Assembly (NCBI RefSeq): GCF_021129305.1
Contig: NZ_JAJOMB010000021.1
Coordinates: 62,001-126,000 of the forward strand
Direction: 5' to 3'
Source: Kineosporia babensis
GTDB lineage: Bacteria; Actinomycetota; Actinomycetes; Actinomycetales; Kineosporiaceae
Length of the DNA: 64,000 nucleotides
Position numbers and translations under genes: made by a program. Positions within the stretch are counted from its first letter, which is position 1. Each line of letters starts with the position of its first letter. A model generated the notes under the pieces. The model was not told the DNA's origin. It did no database searches and worked only from the letters and a program-made list of their open reading frames with translations. This document shows positions 24,968-33,751 of the stretch, in pieces.

Positions 24968-25483
24968 TCACCGGCCCCCACCGGCGAGTGCGACCCTCCG
25001 GTCGCGGGGTGGATGGTTGTGGACCAGCCAGTACCGGCCGATGTCGAGGACCGTCTCGAAGTACGGCTCGATCTCGACCGGCTTGACGATGTAGCTGTTC
25101 GCTCCCAGCGCGTAACAGGTTTCCAGGTCGCCGTCCTCGGCCGAGGACGTCATCATCACCGCCGGTACCTCGGTCAGCACCGGGTGAGCGCGGATCTCGC
25201 GCAGCACGTCGATCCCCGAGAGCATCGGCATCTTGATGTCCAGCAGAACCGCCCGGGGCAGGTCGTGCACGTCCCGCCCGGCCCAGGGCCCGCGGCACAG
25301 CAGCAGGTCCAGGGCCTCCACCCCGTCGCGGGCCGACTCCACCCGGCCCGGAAAGCGCCCCCGCCGCAACGCGTGCAGGGCCAGTTCCCGGTCGTGCGGG
25401 CTGTCCTCCACCAGCAGCAGCCAGGGCTGCAGTTCGCCGATCGGCCCGTCGTTGACGCCGGCCGCCGAAGCTACCCCACTCAT
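24968..25483 (-). CDS. Response regulator (Rcp1-like, no output domain)
   Basis: 171 residues. Receiver domain with LLLVEDSPHDRELALHALRR, phosphoacceptor D82 in AVLLDIKMPMLSG, and the switch lysine in SYIVKPVEIEPYFETV. The sequence around the Asp and the trailing GRYWLVHN resemble Rcp1-type regulators that pair with phytochrome-like kinases. The start overlaps the stop of the upstream PAS kinase by 4 nt, so that kinase is the likely partner. Confidence 0.9.
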   Translation of the reverse strand: MSGVASAAGVNDGPIGELQPWLLLVEDSPHDRELALHALRRGRFPGRVESARDGVEALDLLLCRGPWAGRDVHDLPRAVLLDIKMPMLSGIDVLREIRAHPVLTEVPAVMMTSSAEDGDLETCYALGANSYIVKPVEIEPYFETVLDIGRYWLVHNHPPRDRRVALAGGGR

Positions 25484-27159
25484 CGCAGATCACCCCCCGG
25501 TGACGGCAGTGTGAAACCCATCGTCGCGCCCACACCGATCTCCCCCACCGCCGACAACTGCCCGCCGTGGCGCTGCACGATCCGCTGCGAAAGGGCCAGG
25601 CCGATCCCGGTCCCGGTGAACTCGTCGTTGTGGTGCAGCCGCTGGAACACCTGACCGATCTTGGCCACGTACCGCATGTCGAACCCGGCCCCGTTGTCCT
25701 TGACCAGGTACATCACCGTGTCCGGAACCGGCAGCGGGTCGGGCCGGCTGTGGTCCTGCAACGCCGCCTCGTCCTGTTCGGCCACCTCGGCCCGCACCTG
25801 TACCCGGGCCTGCTCCCGCTGCCCGGTGTACTTGATCGCGTTGTCCAGCAGGTTCATCCACACCTGCTGGATCAGCCGCCGGTCCCCGTAGGCCGGCGGC
25901 AGCGGCGCCAGCACGAACTCGATCCGGCGGCCTTCCCGGGCCGGGGCCAGAGCGTCCCAGCACTCCTGGGCCAGCGCCGCCATGTCGATCTTCTGCGACT
26001 GCATCTGCTGGCGCTGCATCCGGGAGAAGGACAGCAGGGCGTCGATCAGATTGCCCATGTGCTCGGCATTGTCGGTGATCTTGGTGAGGTACTTGGTGGC
26101 TTCCTCGGGCATCTGCCCGGCGTAGTCCTCGGCCATGATCCGGGCGAAACCGCTCATCGCCCGCAACGGCGCCCGCAGGTCGTGCGAGACGCTGTACGAG
26201 AACGCCTCGAGCTCGGCGTTCACCGCGGCCAGGTCGGCGTTCTTCTGCTCCAGCTGCACGGTGCGCTCGGCCACCCGCTCCTCCAGCAGCTCGGTCAGCT
26301 CCTGGCTGGCCTGCTGCAGCGCCCGCTGCTCGGAGACGTCGTGGGTGACCTTCACGTACCCCTGCAGGCGGCCCTGGTCGTCCCGCATCGCCGAGATCGA
26401 GGCGTGCGCCCAGAACACCGAACCGTCGCGGCGCACCCGCTTGCCCTCGATGTGGATCCGGCCCATCGAGGCCGCGTCGGCCAGGATCTGGGCCGGCAGC
26501 CCGGCGGCCTGGTCGGCCGCGTCGAAGAACCTGGAATAGGGCATCCCGATGGCCTCTTCGGCCGAGTACCCCTGCAGCTGTTCGGCCGCCGCGCTCCAGC
26601 TGTGCACCTTGCCGCAGCCGTCGAGCATGATGATCGCGTAGTCGGCGGCGCCCGCCAGCAGCTGCCCCAGCCGGTCCAGCTCGTTGCGGCTGCGCTCGGC
26701 CACCTGCCAGCTGTCGGTGATGTCGTTCCAGATCATCAGCGCGCCGCGGCTGCCGTCGTCCAGTTCGATCGGCTGGCCGGACAGCAGCATCCGGCGGGGT
26801 TCGGACCGGCCCGGGTAGAGCACGCTCACGGTCACCCGGGACAACGTGGTCCCGGCCAGAACCTTTTCCAGCGAGGTGATCTCCACCGCCGACTCGAACG
26901 CCGGGCGGCCCTCGCGGACCGGCCGGACCTCCTGGGCGAAACGCCGCACCTTGTCACCGACCGCGATGCCGAGTTCCTCGAGCAGCCCGAGCGCGGCCGG
27001 ATTGGCGTGCCGCACCACCCGTTCCCGGTCGACCACCATCATCGAGGCCTCGGAATTACGCCACAGCAGGTCGATCAGCGAATGCCCGCCGCTGACCGGT
27101 GGCACGAAAGCGGCCGCGGTCGACGGCGCGCTCGGCGCCGCCGGCAAAGTGCTTCTCAC
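25480..27159 (-). CDS. PAS-PAS histidine kinase
   Basis: 559 residues. Two PAS-type domains (about 30-150, LLWRNSEASMMVVDRERVVR; about 160-290, ADYAIIMLDGCGKVHSWSAA, with the PAC end VKVTHDVSEQRAL), a coiled coil (TVQLEQKNADLAAVNAELEA), then HisKA with YSVSHDLRAPLRAM (His near 325) and HATPase with NLLDNAIKYT, VKDNGAGFDM and GTGIGLALS. H-D-L-R-A-P-L is the phytochrome-kinase-type H-box. No membrane helices, no bilin-binding GAF. GTG start at 27159. Coupled to the following response regulator. Confidence 0.92.
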   Translation of the reverse strand: MRSTLPAAPSAPSTAAAFVPPVSGGHSLIDLLWRNSEASMMVVDRERVVRHANPAALGLLEELGIAVGDKVRRFAQEVRPVREGRPAFESAVEITSLEKVLAGTTLSRVTVSVLYPGRSEPRRMLLSGQPIELDDGSRGALMIWNDITDSWQVAERSRNELDRLGQLLAGAADYAIIMLDGCGKVHSWSAAAEQLQGYSAEEAIGMPYSRFFDAADQAAGLPAQILADAASMGRIHIEGKRVRRDGSVFWAHASISAMRDDQGRLQGYVKVTHDVSEQRALQQASQELTELLEERVAERTVQLEQKNADLAAVNAELEAFSYSVSHDLRAPLRAMSGFARIMAEDYAGQMPEEATKYLTKITDNAEHMGNLIDALLSFSRMQRQQMQSQKIDMAALAQECWDALAPAREGRRIEFVLAPLPPAYGDRRLIQQVWMNLLDNAIKYTGQREQARVQVRAEVAEQDEAALQDHSRPDPLPVPDTVMYLVKDNGAGFDMRYVAKIGQVFQRLHHNDEFTGTGIGLALSQRIVQRHGGQLSAVGEIGVGATMGFTLPSPGGDLR

Positions 27160-27197
27160 ACCGCACCCCCGAGCTTCTCAGTCCTGCTTCTGCGGCC

Positions 27198-27590
27198 TCA
27201 CCAGGCGTGCTCGGTGACGGAAGGAATCGGGCGGCCGGTGATCGCCTCGTCCACCGCGTCCAGAAGGGCGTGCGCAGCAAAGGGTTTGGTCAGGTAGGCG
27301 GCGCCCAGCTCGTGCCCGCGCAGGATGTCGCGCTCCCGGGCCGAGGCGGAGACGAAGATCGCCGGGATGTCGAGCTTGTTGCGGCGCAGCCGGGTGAGCA
27401 GGTCGAAACCGTCCATGCCGGGCAGGCCTACGTCGAGCACGTAGGCGTCCGGGGCCCCGAACTGGTCCACCGAGTCCAGCGCCAGGTCCGCATCGGGCAT
27501 CGCGATGACGCGGTGGCCGACCATCACCAGCCGCATCGAGATCAGATCACGGACGTCCGGGTCGTCCTCGACCACCAGAAGTCGGGCCAC
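27198..27590 (-). CDS. Single-domain response regulator
   Basis: 130 residues, receiver only. ARLLVVEDDPDVRDLISMRL, phosphoacceptor D53 in AYVLDVGLPGMDGFDLL, switch residues in IFVSASARERD and AAYLTKPFAAH. First gene of the leftward kinase cluster, 38 bp before the PAS kinase. The cluster therefore offers three stand-alone receivers plus one receiver fused to a kinase. Confidence 0.93.
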   Translation of the reverse strand: MARLLVVEDDPDVRDLISMRLVMVGHRVIAMPDADLALDSVDQFGAPDAYVLDVGLPGMDGFDLLTRLRRNKLDIPAIFVSASARERDILRGHELGAAYLTKPFAAHALLDAVDEAITGRPIPSVTEHAW

Positions 27591-27773
27591 GGTGCCTCCT
27601 CGTTCGCGGGGGGGTGTTTCCGGGGAAGTCGCTTGCCCTGATCCATCGGCGCGCAGCCGGTGGATCCTTCACTTCCCGGCCCCCGAGACACTCGGATGCC
27701 CTATCCAGGTGACGCCCATCTGACGCAGCGTGGCGCCGCACCCGTCCGCTGCTGCGAACGGGCGTCACCGGAA

Positions 27774-27798
27774 CCGGCCGGGTGACTCACCCGGCCGG
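27774..27798 (-). terminator. Hairpin after cystathionine beta-synthase
   Basis: 12-bp perfect inverted repeat (CCGGCCGGGTGA / TCACCCGGCCGG) around a single base, 12 bp beyond the stop codon of the CBS gene. No T-run. Confidence 0.55.
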
Positions 27799-27810
27799 GT
27801 CAACCGTCGC

Positions 27811-29184
27811 TCAGCCGGCGTAAACCCCCAGCAGGTCCAGCCGGGTCAGGACACCGGCGGGTTTGCCGTCGGCCACCACCATCACGGCATCGACCTGTTC
27901 CAGCGCCTTCCTGACCACCTCGACCGGTTCTCCTGCTCCGACCAGGGGAAGCGGGCCGGACATGTGCCGTTCCACCGGATCGGCGAGGTTCGCCCGGCCG
28001 GTGAAGACCGCCTCCAGCAGGTCGCGCTCGCTGACCGAGCCGGCCACCTCGCCGGCCATCACCGGCGGCTCGGCCTTGACCACCGGCATCTGCGAGACGC
28101 TGTACTCGCGCAGGATGCTGATCGCGTCGCGGACCGTCTCGGTGGGGTGGGTGTGCACCAGGTCGGGCAGGTCACCGGCCTTGGCCCGGAGCACGTCGCC
28201 CACGGTCAGGCCGCCGTCCTGGCTGAGGAAACCGTACGAGGCCATCCACTGGTCGTTGAAGATCTTGCCCAGATACCCACGGCCGCCGTCGGGCAGCAGG
28301 ACGACCACAACGTCCTGTGCTGTGAGGTTCTGGGCCGCCCGCAGGGCCGCCACCACGGCCATCCCGCAGGAACCGCCGACCAGCAGGCCCTCCTCCCGGG
28401 CGAGCCGACGGGTCATCGCGAAGGAGTCGGCGTCGGAGACCGCGATGATCTCGTCCGGCACCGAGGGGTCGTAGGCGGACGGCCAGAAGTCCTCGCCCAC
28501 CCCCTCGACCAAGTAAGGACGTCCCGTGCCCCCGGAGTACACGGAGCCCTCGGGATCGGCTCCGATCACCTTCACGCGTCCTTCGGACGCCTGCTTCAGG
28601 TAGCGGCCGGTGCCGGTGATCGTGCCACCGGTGCCCACTCCGGTGACGAAGTGGGTGACCCGGCCCTCGGTGTCGTTCCAGATCTCCGGGCCGGTGCTGG
28701 CGAAGTGGCTGGCCGGGCCCTCGGGGTTGGCGTACTGATTGGGTTTCCAGGCCCCCTCGATCTCCCGCACCAGGCGGTCGGAGACGGAGTAGTACGAGTC
28801 CGGGTGCTCGGGCGCGACCGCGGTCGGGCAGACCACCACCTCGGCGCCGTAGGCCTTGAGGACGTTGCGCTTGTCCTCGCTGACCTTGTCCGGGCAGACG
28901 AAGACACACTTGTAGCCCCGGCGCTGGGCCACCAACGCCAGGCCGACCCCGGTGTTGCCGGAGGTGGGCTCGACGATCGTGCCGCCCGGGCGCAGTTCCC
29001 CGCTCTTCTCGGCGGCCTCGATCATCCGTAGCGCGATCCGGTCCTTCACCGAACCGCCGGGGTTGAGGTACTCCACCTTGGCCAGGACCAGCGGGGGAAC
29101 GTGCTCGGCAATCCGGCCCAGCTTCACCAGCGGGGTGTTGCCCATCAGCTCAATGATCGACTCGGCGTACTTCACCTTGCCCAT
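27811..29184 (-). CDS. cbs: Cystathionine beta-synthase
   Basis: 457 residues. PLP enzyme that joins serine and homocysteine to cystathionine. The catalytic domain starts ESIIELMGNTPLVKL; the PLP lysine is in NPGGSVKDRIA near residue 45; substrate loop TSGNTGVGLA; phosphate loop GVGTGGTITGTGRYLK. A pair of CBS domains occupies about residues 335-455 (TVRDAISILREYSVSQMPVV and EVVRKALEQVDAVMVVADGK). There is no N-terminal haem domain. With metB this allows reverse transsulfuration, although the two genes are 20 kb apart. Confidence 0.95.
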   Translation of the reverse strand: MGKVKYAESIIELMGNTPLVKLGRIAEHVPPLVLAKVEYLNPGGSVKDRIALRMIEAAEKSGELRPGGTIVEPTSGNTGVGLALVAQRRGYKCVFVCPDKVSEDKRNVLKAYGAEVVVCPTAVAPEHPDSYYSVSDRLVREIEGAWKPNQYANPEGPASHFASTGPEIWNDTEGRVTHFVTGVGTGGTITGTGRYLKQASEGRVKVIGADPEGSVYSGGTGRPYLVEGVGEDFWPSAYDPSVPDEIIAVSDADSFAMTRRLAREEGLLVGGSCGMAVVAALRAAQNLTAQDVVVVLLPDGGRGYLGKIFNDQWMASYGFLSQDGGLTVGDVLRAKAGDLPDLVHTHPTETVRDAISILREYSVSQMPVVKAEPPVMAGEVAGSVSERDLLEAVFTGRANLADPVERHMSGPLPLVGAGEPVEVVRKALEQVDAVMVVADGKPAGVLTRLDLLGVYAG

Positions 29185-29235
29185 CCAACACCCGTAGCGG
29201 CTCCGGTGCGGGTAACTGTGGCCTTTCGTGATGGG

Positions 29236-30315
29236 TCAGGACGAGGCTGGGGTGCCGCCGGGTTCCACCGAGTCGCTCTGACCGAGCTTGTCGTCCTGCT
29301 TGAGCCGGTCGTCCTGGTCGAGCTTGTTGTCCTGCTCGAGCTTGGGGGCGCGGCGACGGCGGAAGGCGGCCCAGCGGCCTCGGGGGCCACGCTCGGCGCC
29401 GGAGACCTCGATGCCGGACACCTCGGTACCACCGCTCTCGGCCGCCCGGACCGCGGCGTGCGCCACATCGTCGATACCTTCACCGCGGCGGTAGTCAGGC
29501 ACCCGGTCGCGCTCGCCGGGCATGAAGCCGAGGGCGGCCGCGACACTGGGCAGGATGGCTTCGCCCACCCGCGCGTAGCCGGTGGCCGAGGGGTGGAACC
29601 GGTCCAGGGAGAACATCTCGATCCGGTGCGCGATGAACTCGTCGGCCAGCAGGTCGGCCAGGGACACCGACGCGCCGCCCGCCTCGACCACGGCAATGGT
29701 CTGGGCGGCGGCCAGCTGACGACTCAGGCGCTGCGCGAGATACCGCAGGGGACGCGGGATTTCCTGGATCGTGCCGAGGTCGGGGCAGGTGCCCACGACG
29801 ACCTCGACCCCGGCCTCGCGCAGCCGGCGCACCGAAGCCTCCAAGGCCCGCACCGACACCTGCGGCTTGACCCGGTGCGTCACGTCGTTCGCGCCGACCA
29901 TGATCACCACGACGTCCGGCCGGGGTCCTTCGTCCAGGGCCCGCGCAGTCTGACCCTCGAGTTCCCACGACTGCCCGCCGACCCGTCCGTACATCCGCAC
30001 TTCGACCGGGCGCTTGGCGATCGACGCCAGACCGGCCGCGATCACCGCACCCGGAGTCTGCTCCCCGTGGTCGGCGCCGAGGCCCACCGAGGTGGAGTCG
30101 CCGAGCATGATCAGCTGGATCGGCTCACCGGGGAAGGCGCCGTAACGGCCTTCACCACCGGGGCCGGCATTACCGAAAGGCTGGCCGATGACCTTGCGCG
30201 CAATCCGGACCTCGGTGAGCAGCAGACCGTAGGCCGCCGCGCCGAGGGCGCCGATGCCCCCACCCCCGAAGGCCGCCGCCGCAGCGATCTTCCGCGCTCT
30301 TCTGGCTCGGCTCAC
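29236..30315 (-). CDS. SGNH/GDSL-type lipase or esterase
   Basis: 359 residues. N-terminal hydrophobic segment (KIAAAAAFGGGGIGALGAAA) suggests a membrane anchor or export signal. SGNH blocks: LIMLGDSTSVGLGADHG (nucleophile Ser in GDST), MYGRVGGQSWE (Gly), VVIMVGANDVTH (Asn), and DRFHPSATGY (Asp/His). AAGGGAG precedes the GTG at 30315, which I prefer to an open frame running to 30516. The last 60 residues are low-complexity, with four copies of a K-L-x-Q-D-x hexapeptide (underlying 18-bp DNA repeats at 29278-29350). Substrate unknown. Confidence 0.88.
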   Translation of the reverse strand: MSRARRARKIAAAAAFGGGGIGALGAAAYGLLLTEVRIARKVIGQPFGNAGPGGEGRYGAFPGEPIQLIMLGDSTSVGLGADHGEQTPGAVIAAGLASIAKRPVEVRMYGRVGGQSWELEGQTARALDEGPRPDVVVIMVGANDVTHRVKPQVSVRALEASVRRLREAGVEVVVGTCPDLGTIQEIPRPLRYLAQRLSRQLAAAQTIAVVEAGGASVSLADLLADEFIAHRIEMFSLDRFHPSATGYARVGEAILPSVAAALGFMPGERDRVPDYRRGEGIDDVAHAAVRAAESGGTEVSGIEVSGAERGPRGRWAAFRRRRAPKLEQDNKLDQDDRLKQDDKLGQSDSVEPGGTPASS

Positions 30316-30582
30316 GTGCGCTCCCTTCGCTCGCGGGATACGAGTACCCCATCCGCAGTTGAACAGCGCGGGCAGAATTCGGCAACACCGTAACCACGGG
30401 TCGGGAAGCACTTCTGGTTCGCCCCCGGTTCCTCGGCGGACGAGGCGGTGGCGTAACCGCTGCCAGCAGTCGTTGCAGCGGGAAGACTTTGGGATTCTGT
30501 TCCCGATCGAGGTCACGAATTGGTTGAGTTCTCGCCCTGATTCGGGTAGCGACTCACGTGACGAAGATCCAATAGCGCGCGG

Positions 30583-30909
30583 TCAGACCAGATCGTGCAC
30601 GGCCCGGACGGCGGCGACGGCCTCCGAACGGAACAGATCGGTACGTTCTCCACCGCGCAGCAGGTCGTGTCCGAGCACCATCGCCTGGTCGGCCAGGGCG
30701 TAGGCGGACAGGACGGGCACCGGGCGGCGGGGCTCACCGTCGGCGTCGGCGGTCAGATCGGCGATCTTCTGCAGGCCGGCCCGGACCTGGCCGAGCAGGT
30801 CAGCGGCTTCGGGTCCCTGCCGAGCGCCGAGCCGGGGGCCGACCACCCGCAACCGGTCGGCGAGGCGTTCCAGGCGCTTGGTGGCTTCGTCGTGGGTGGG
30901 GCTGAGCAC
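30583..30909 (-). CDS. Conserved helical protein, unknown function
   Basis: 108 residues, rich in Ala/Leu/Arg and predicted all-alpha: EATKRLERLADRLRVVGPRL, VRAGLQKIADLTADADGEP, VLSAYALADQAMVLGHDLLR and a closing AVAAVRAVHDLV. No signal peptide or membrane segment. I do not recognise a family. It stands alone between the SGNH hydrolase and the GS-like gene, both also leftward. Confidence 0.65.
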   Translation of the reverse strand: MLSPTHDEATKRLERLADRLRVVGPRLGARQGPEAADLLGQVRAGLQKIADLTADADGEPRRPVPVLSAYALADQAMVLGHDLLRGGERTDLFRSEAVAAVRAVHDLV

Positions 30910-30983
30910 CTGGTGATGTTAGCCCGCGCCTGACGCTGCCCCCTGACATCCCAAAGCCCGGGCGGACGTCTCCAGTTCTGTTC

Positions 30984-32318
30984 TTACTGCATCTCGAAGC
31001 CGCGCCGACGCTCCCAGTCCGTCACCGACGACTCAAACGCATCCAGTTCGGCGTCGGCGGAACGCAGGACGGTGGCCACAACGTCCTCACCGAAGGCATT
31101 GCGAGCCAGATCCGAACCGGCGAAGGTCTCGCGAGCGGCGCCCAGCGAAGCCGGCACCCGGGCCAGACCTGGCGCTCGGGAGTCACCGATCAGCGGTTGC
31201 TCCAGCGGAAGCCCGGCGCGGATGCCGTAGAGCCCGCCCGCCAGCATTCCAGCCAAAGCCAGGTAGGGGTTCACGTCTGCCCCAGGCACCCGGTTCTGCA
31301 CCCGCAAAGTCTCTCCGCGGCCAGCTACCCGCAGCGCGCTGGCCGGGCCGCCCTCCCCCCAGGTGATCGCGGTGGGGGCGGACGAGTCGCGGCGGAAGCG
31401 CTTGTAGGAGTTGACGGTGGGGGCGTAGAGCAGAGTGAAGTCGCGCAACGTGGCCAGAACCCCGGCGACGAAGCTCCGGAACACCGCGCTGCGTCCGTCG
31501 GAGAAGTCCTGGTTGGCCGTGTCGTTGAACACGAATGAGCCGTCCAGGCCGCGCAGGCTCATCGAGAGCCGGGCGCCGTTGCCGGGCCGGTCGTCGTAGC
31601 GGGCCATGAAGGTCAGCGCCTTGTCGTGGCGGTGGGCCAGCTCGGTCGCTGCGGTGCGGAAGACGACCTGGTTGTCGGCGGCACGGATCAGGTCGTCGGG
31701 CGCAAAGGACATGTCGTGTTGCCCCGGCACGCCCGTTCCGTAGGACGACTGCACCGTCAGGCCGGCGTTGTAGGCCGTCTGTCTCAGGTCGCGCAGCAGA
31801 TCCTCGTCTACGTTCGTACTGCCGATACCCCCGGTCTGAGCGCCTCCTGGCAGGCCGGTCCATCCCCGCTCCGCGGCGGCCGCGTAGGTAGCGTCGAACA
31901 CGCTGAACTGGAGGGCGATCGATCCGGCAGGCACAACGCCCAGGTCCGCGGCCTCCTTGACCTGCGCCGCCAGCACCTGGCGCGGAGCCGTTCGCACCGG
32001 CAGCCCGTCGGCGCGGAACAGGTTGCCCTGCACCATCACCGACCCTGCGAGCCAAGGAGCCGGACGTAACGTGCCCGGGTCGGGGCGTAGTACGAGAGCG
32101 CCCGAGGGGGCCGAGAGTGCGGCCGCGCTCGGGTCGGCCCGTCCTGGTTCGAGGTTGAGTCCGTTGGCCAGGACCTGGCTGGAGAAGTGCCGCGCGTGCA
32201 CTCGCTCGCCCTGCAGCCGTCCGCCCGGATCGGTCCAGACCACCAGCACGGTGTCGACGTGTCCCGAGGTGACGAGACGCTCGAGCTCTTCCAGTTCCAG
32301 GGGCGGGCCGACGGCCAT
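30984..32318 (-). CDS. Glutamine-synthetase-like protein with replaced catalytic residues
   Basis: 444 residues, full GS length, with the GS catalytic beta-grasp/barrel scaffold: PGGRLQGERVHARHF, TFMARYDDRPGNG, YAPTVNSYKRF, SAPTAITWG and RVPGADVNPYLALAGMLAGG. In active GS-family enzymes these motifs carry metal and substrate ligands that are missing here: VE-x-S-x-x-E...GQ-x-E reads VQSSYGTGVPGQHD (Q190, T195, D202); GSGMHVHVSL reads GNGARLSMSL (R250, S252); N-R-T reads GPA (P325); E-x-R-x-x-G-A-D reads QNRVPGAD (Q341). It is probably a pseudoenzyme or binding protein. It sits 30 bp downstream of the APS-kinase gene on the same strand. Confidence 0.88.
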   Translation of the reverse strand: MAVGPPLELEELERLVTSGHVDTVLVVWTDPGGRLQGERVHARHFSSQVLANGLNLEPGRADPSAAALSAPSGALVLRPDPGTLRPAPWLAGSVMVQGNLFRADGLPVRTAPRQVLAAQVKEAADLGVVPAGSIALQFSVFDATYAAAAERGWTGLPGGAQTGGIGSTNVDEDLLRDLRQTAYNAGLTVQSSYGTGVPGQHDMSFAPDDLIRAADNQVVFRTAATELAHRHDKALTFMARYDDRPGNGARLSMSLRGLDGSFVFNDTANQDFSDGRSAVFRSFVAGVLATLRDFTLLYAPTVNSYKRFRRDSSAPTAITWGEGGPASALRVAGRGETLRVQNRVPGADVNPYLALAGMLAGGLYGIRAGLPLEQPLIGDSRAPGLARVPASLGAARETFAGSDLARNAFGEDVVATVLRSADAELDAFESSVTDWERRRGFEMQ

Positions 32319-32348
32319 GGACGGTTTCCCTTCCTCGGACGGTGCGGG

Positions 32349-33614
32349 CTACTCGTTCGTGCGGCTCGGCTCCGGTGCGCTCAGGTATCCGCGTTCGGTG
32401 AGCAGGCTCCAGACCTGCTCGACCGCCGCGTCGATCGCGATACCGGTGGTGTCGATGCGCAGTTCCGGGTCGGCCGGGATCTCGTAGGGCGAGGAGATCC
32501 CGGTGAAGTCGGGGATCTGACCGGCCCGGGCCTTGGCGTACAGGCCCTTGCGATCACGGCGTTCGCATTCCTCGAGCGGGGTGGAGATGTGCACCAGGAC
32601 GAAGTCGCCGACCTGTTCCACCCCGGCGCGGACCTCGGCCCGGACGCTGTCGAAGGGTGCGATGGGCGCGCAGATGGCCAGACCGCCGTGCCGGGTCACC
32701 TCGGCGGCGACGAAGCCGATCCGGCGGATGTTGAGGTCACGGTCGGCCCGGCTGAAGGTGAGGCCGGCCGAGAGCATGCGGCGCACCTCGTCTCCGTCGA
32801 GCAAGGAGACGGTGCGAGTGGTGTGGTCGAGCAGACGCTCAGCCAGGGCCTTGGCCACCGTGGACTTACCGGAGCCGGACAGGCCGGTGAAGAAGACGGT
32901 GAGGCCCCGGCGGTGCGGCGGGGGCACTGCGCGAGCGTGTTCACGGGCAAAGGCTGGGTGAAGTTCGCCCTGCTCGGCTGCAGATAGCGGGGGCAGGACC
33001 TCGGTAGCTCCGTAGCCGCGGGCGACTGCGGTCAGCAGTGCTGCGTCGTCGGTGTTGGCCAGCCAAGGAACGGCCACCGGCACGGCCTGTTCATGCGCTT
33101 CGCCCTGCTCAGCAGCGAGATCGCGGACTGCGCGCCAGAGCCCGTCCGGCGGCAGCGGCAGGCTGCGACCCGCGCCGATCACTGCCAACCAGAGGACGAC
33201 GCGACTGGCTTCGGCTGCCTGCGCCCGGATCTGCGCCACCTGGGCTGCGGTCAGAGCCACCGTGACCGGCACAGCCAGCACTTCCTCCGTTGCCCCCTCC
33301 CGGACCAGCGCGGGGGTGCGACGCTCGGCCCGGACCGGCCCCTGGGTGAACGGCTTCAGCGGCGTGAACTGGGGCAACGGCAGATTCTGGTGGACCTCCC
33401 AGGCCAGACCCGCGACCGGTGTGCCCTCGGCATCCTCCAGGGCGATCGTCTCGCCCGCGTCCAGCCGTTTCGCGATCTCCGGTGGCACCTCCACGATGCC
33501 CGGCGCGACCGGCAGCGCGCCGCTCAGCACCAGTTCGGCGATCTCCAGCAGCCCCTGAGGCGGGTGCCAGTTCTGGGGCGGAACGGACTGGGGCGAGGTG
33601 GTGGGATCGGGCAC
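32349..33614 (-). CDS. cysC: Adenylyl-sulfate kinase with N-terminal degenerate sulfurylase-like domain
   Basis: 421 residues. The C-terminal ~190 residues are APS kinase: Walker A FTGLSGSGKSTVAKAL, LLDGDEVRRMLSAGLTFSRA, and the family end ECERRDRKGLYAKARAGQIP, FTGISSPYEIP. The N-terminal ~220 residues resemble the PUA-like front of ATP sulfurylase (ELVLSGALPVAPG, FTPLKPF) but lack the H-x-G-H / Q-x-R-N-P active-site motifs, so sulfurylase activity is unlikely. The kinase makes PAPS for sulfation or assimilation. No other sulfate gene is adjacent; the GS-like gene follows on the same strand. Confidence 0.88.
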   Translation of the reverse strand: MPDPTTSPQSVPPQNWHPPQGLLEIAELVLSGALPVAPGIVEVPPEIAKRLDAGETIALEDAEGTPVAGLAWEVHQNLPLPQFTPLKPFTQGPVRAERRTPALVREGATEEVLAVPVTVALTAAQVAQIRAQAAEASRVVLWLAVIGAGRSLPLPPDGLWRAVRDLAAEQGEAHEQAVPVAVPWLANTDDAALLTAVARGYGATEVLPPLSAAEQGELHPAFAREHARAVPPPHRRGLTVFFTGLSGSGKSTVAKALAERLLDHTTRTVSLLDGDEVRRMLSAGLTFSRADRDLNIRRIGFVAAEVTRHGGLAICAPIAPFDSVRAEVRAGVEQVGDFVLVHISTPLEECERRDRKGLYAKARAGQIPDFTGISSPYEIPADPELRIDTTGIAIDAAVEQVWSLLTERGYLSAPEPSRTNE

Positions 33615-33705
33615 GTTGTCAGCCTATGGGAGCCCCGAAGATTCCGTCAGGGCAGACCGGACAAGGGGACGTTTGTGCAGACCGGGTGCGGTCGGGGCCC
33701 GTAGA

Positions 33706-33750
33706 ACCGGCACCGGCACCGGCACCGGCACCGGCACCGGCACCGGCACA
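33706..33750. repeat. Hexanucleotide microsatellite (ACCGGC)
   Basis: 7.5 perfect copies of ACCGGC in non-coding DNA directly next to a terminator. A perfect 6-bp array this long is rare in bacterial chromosomes and can change length by slippage. Confidence 0.92.
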
Positions 33751-33751
33751 A

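Noticed and set aside
27198-27590. DNA-binding response regulator
   Set aside because: The gene ends after the receiver domain; there is no room for an output domain and no frameshifted HTH follows.
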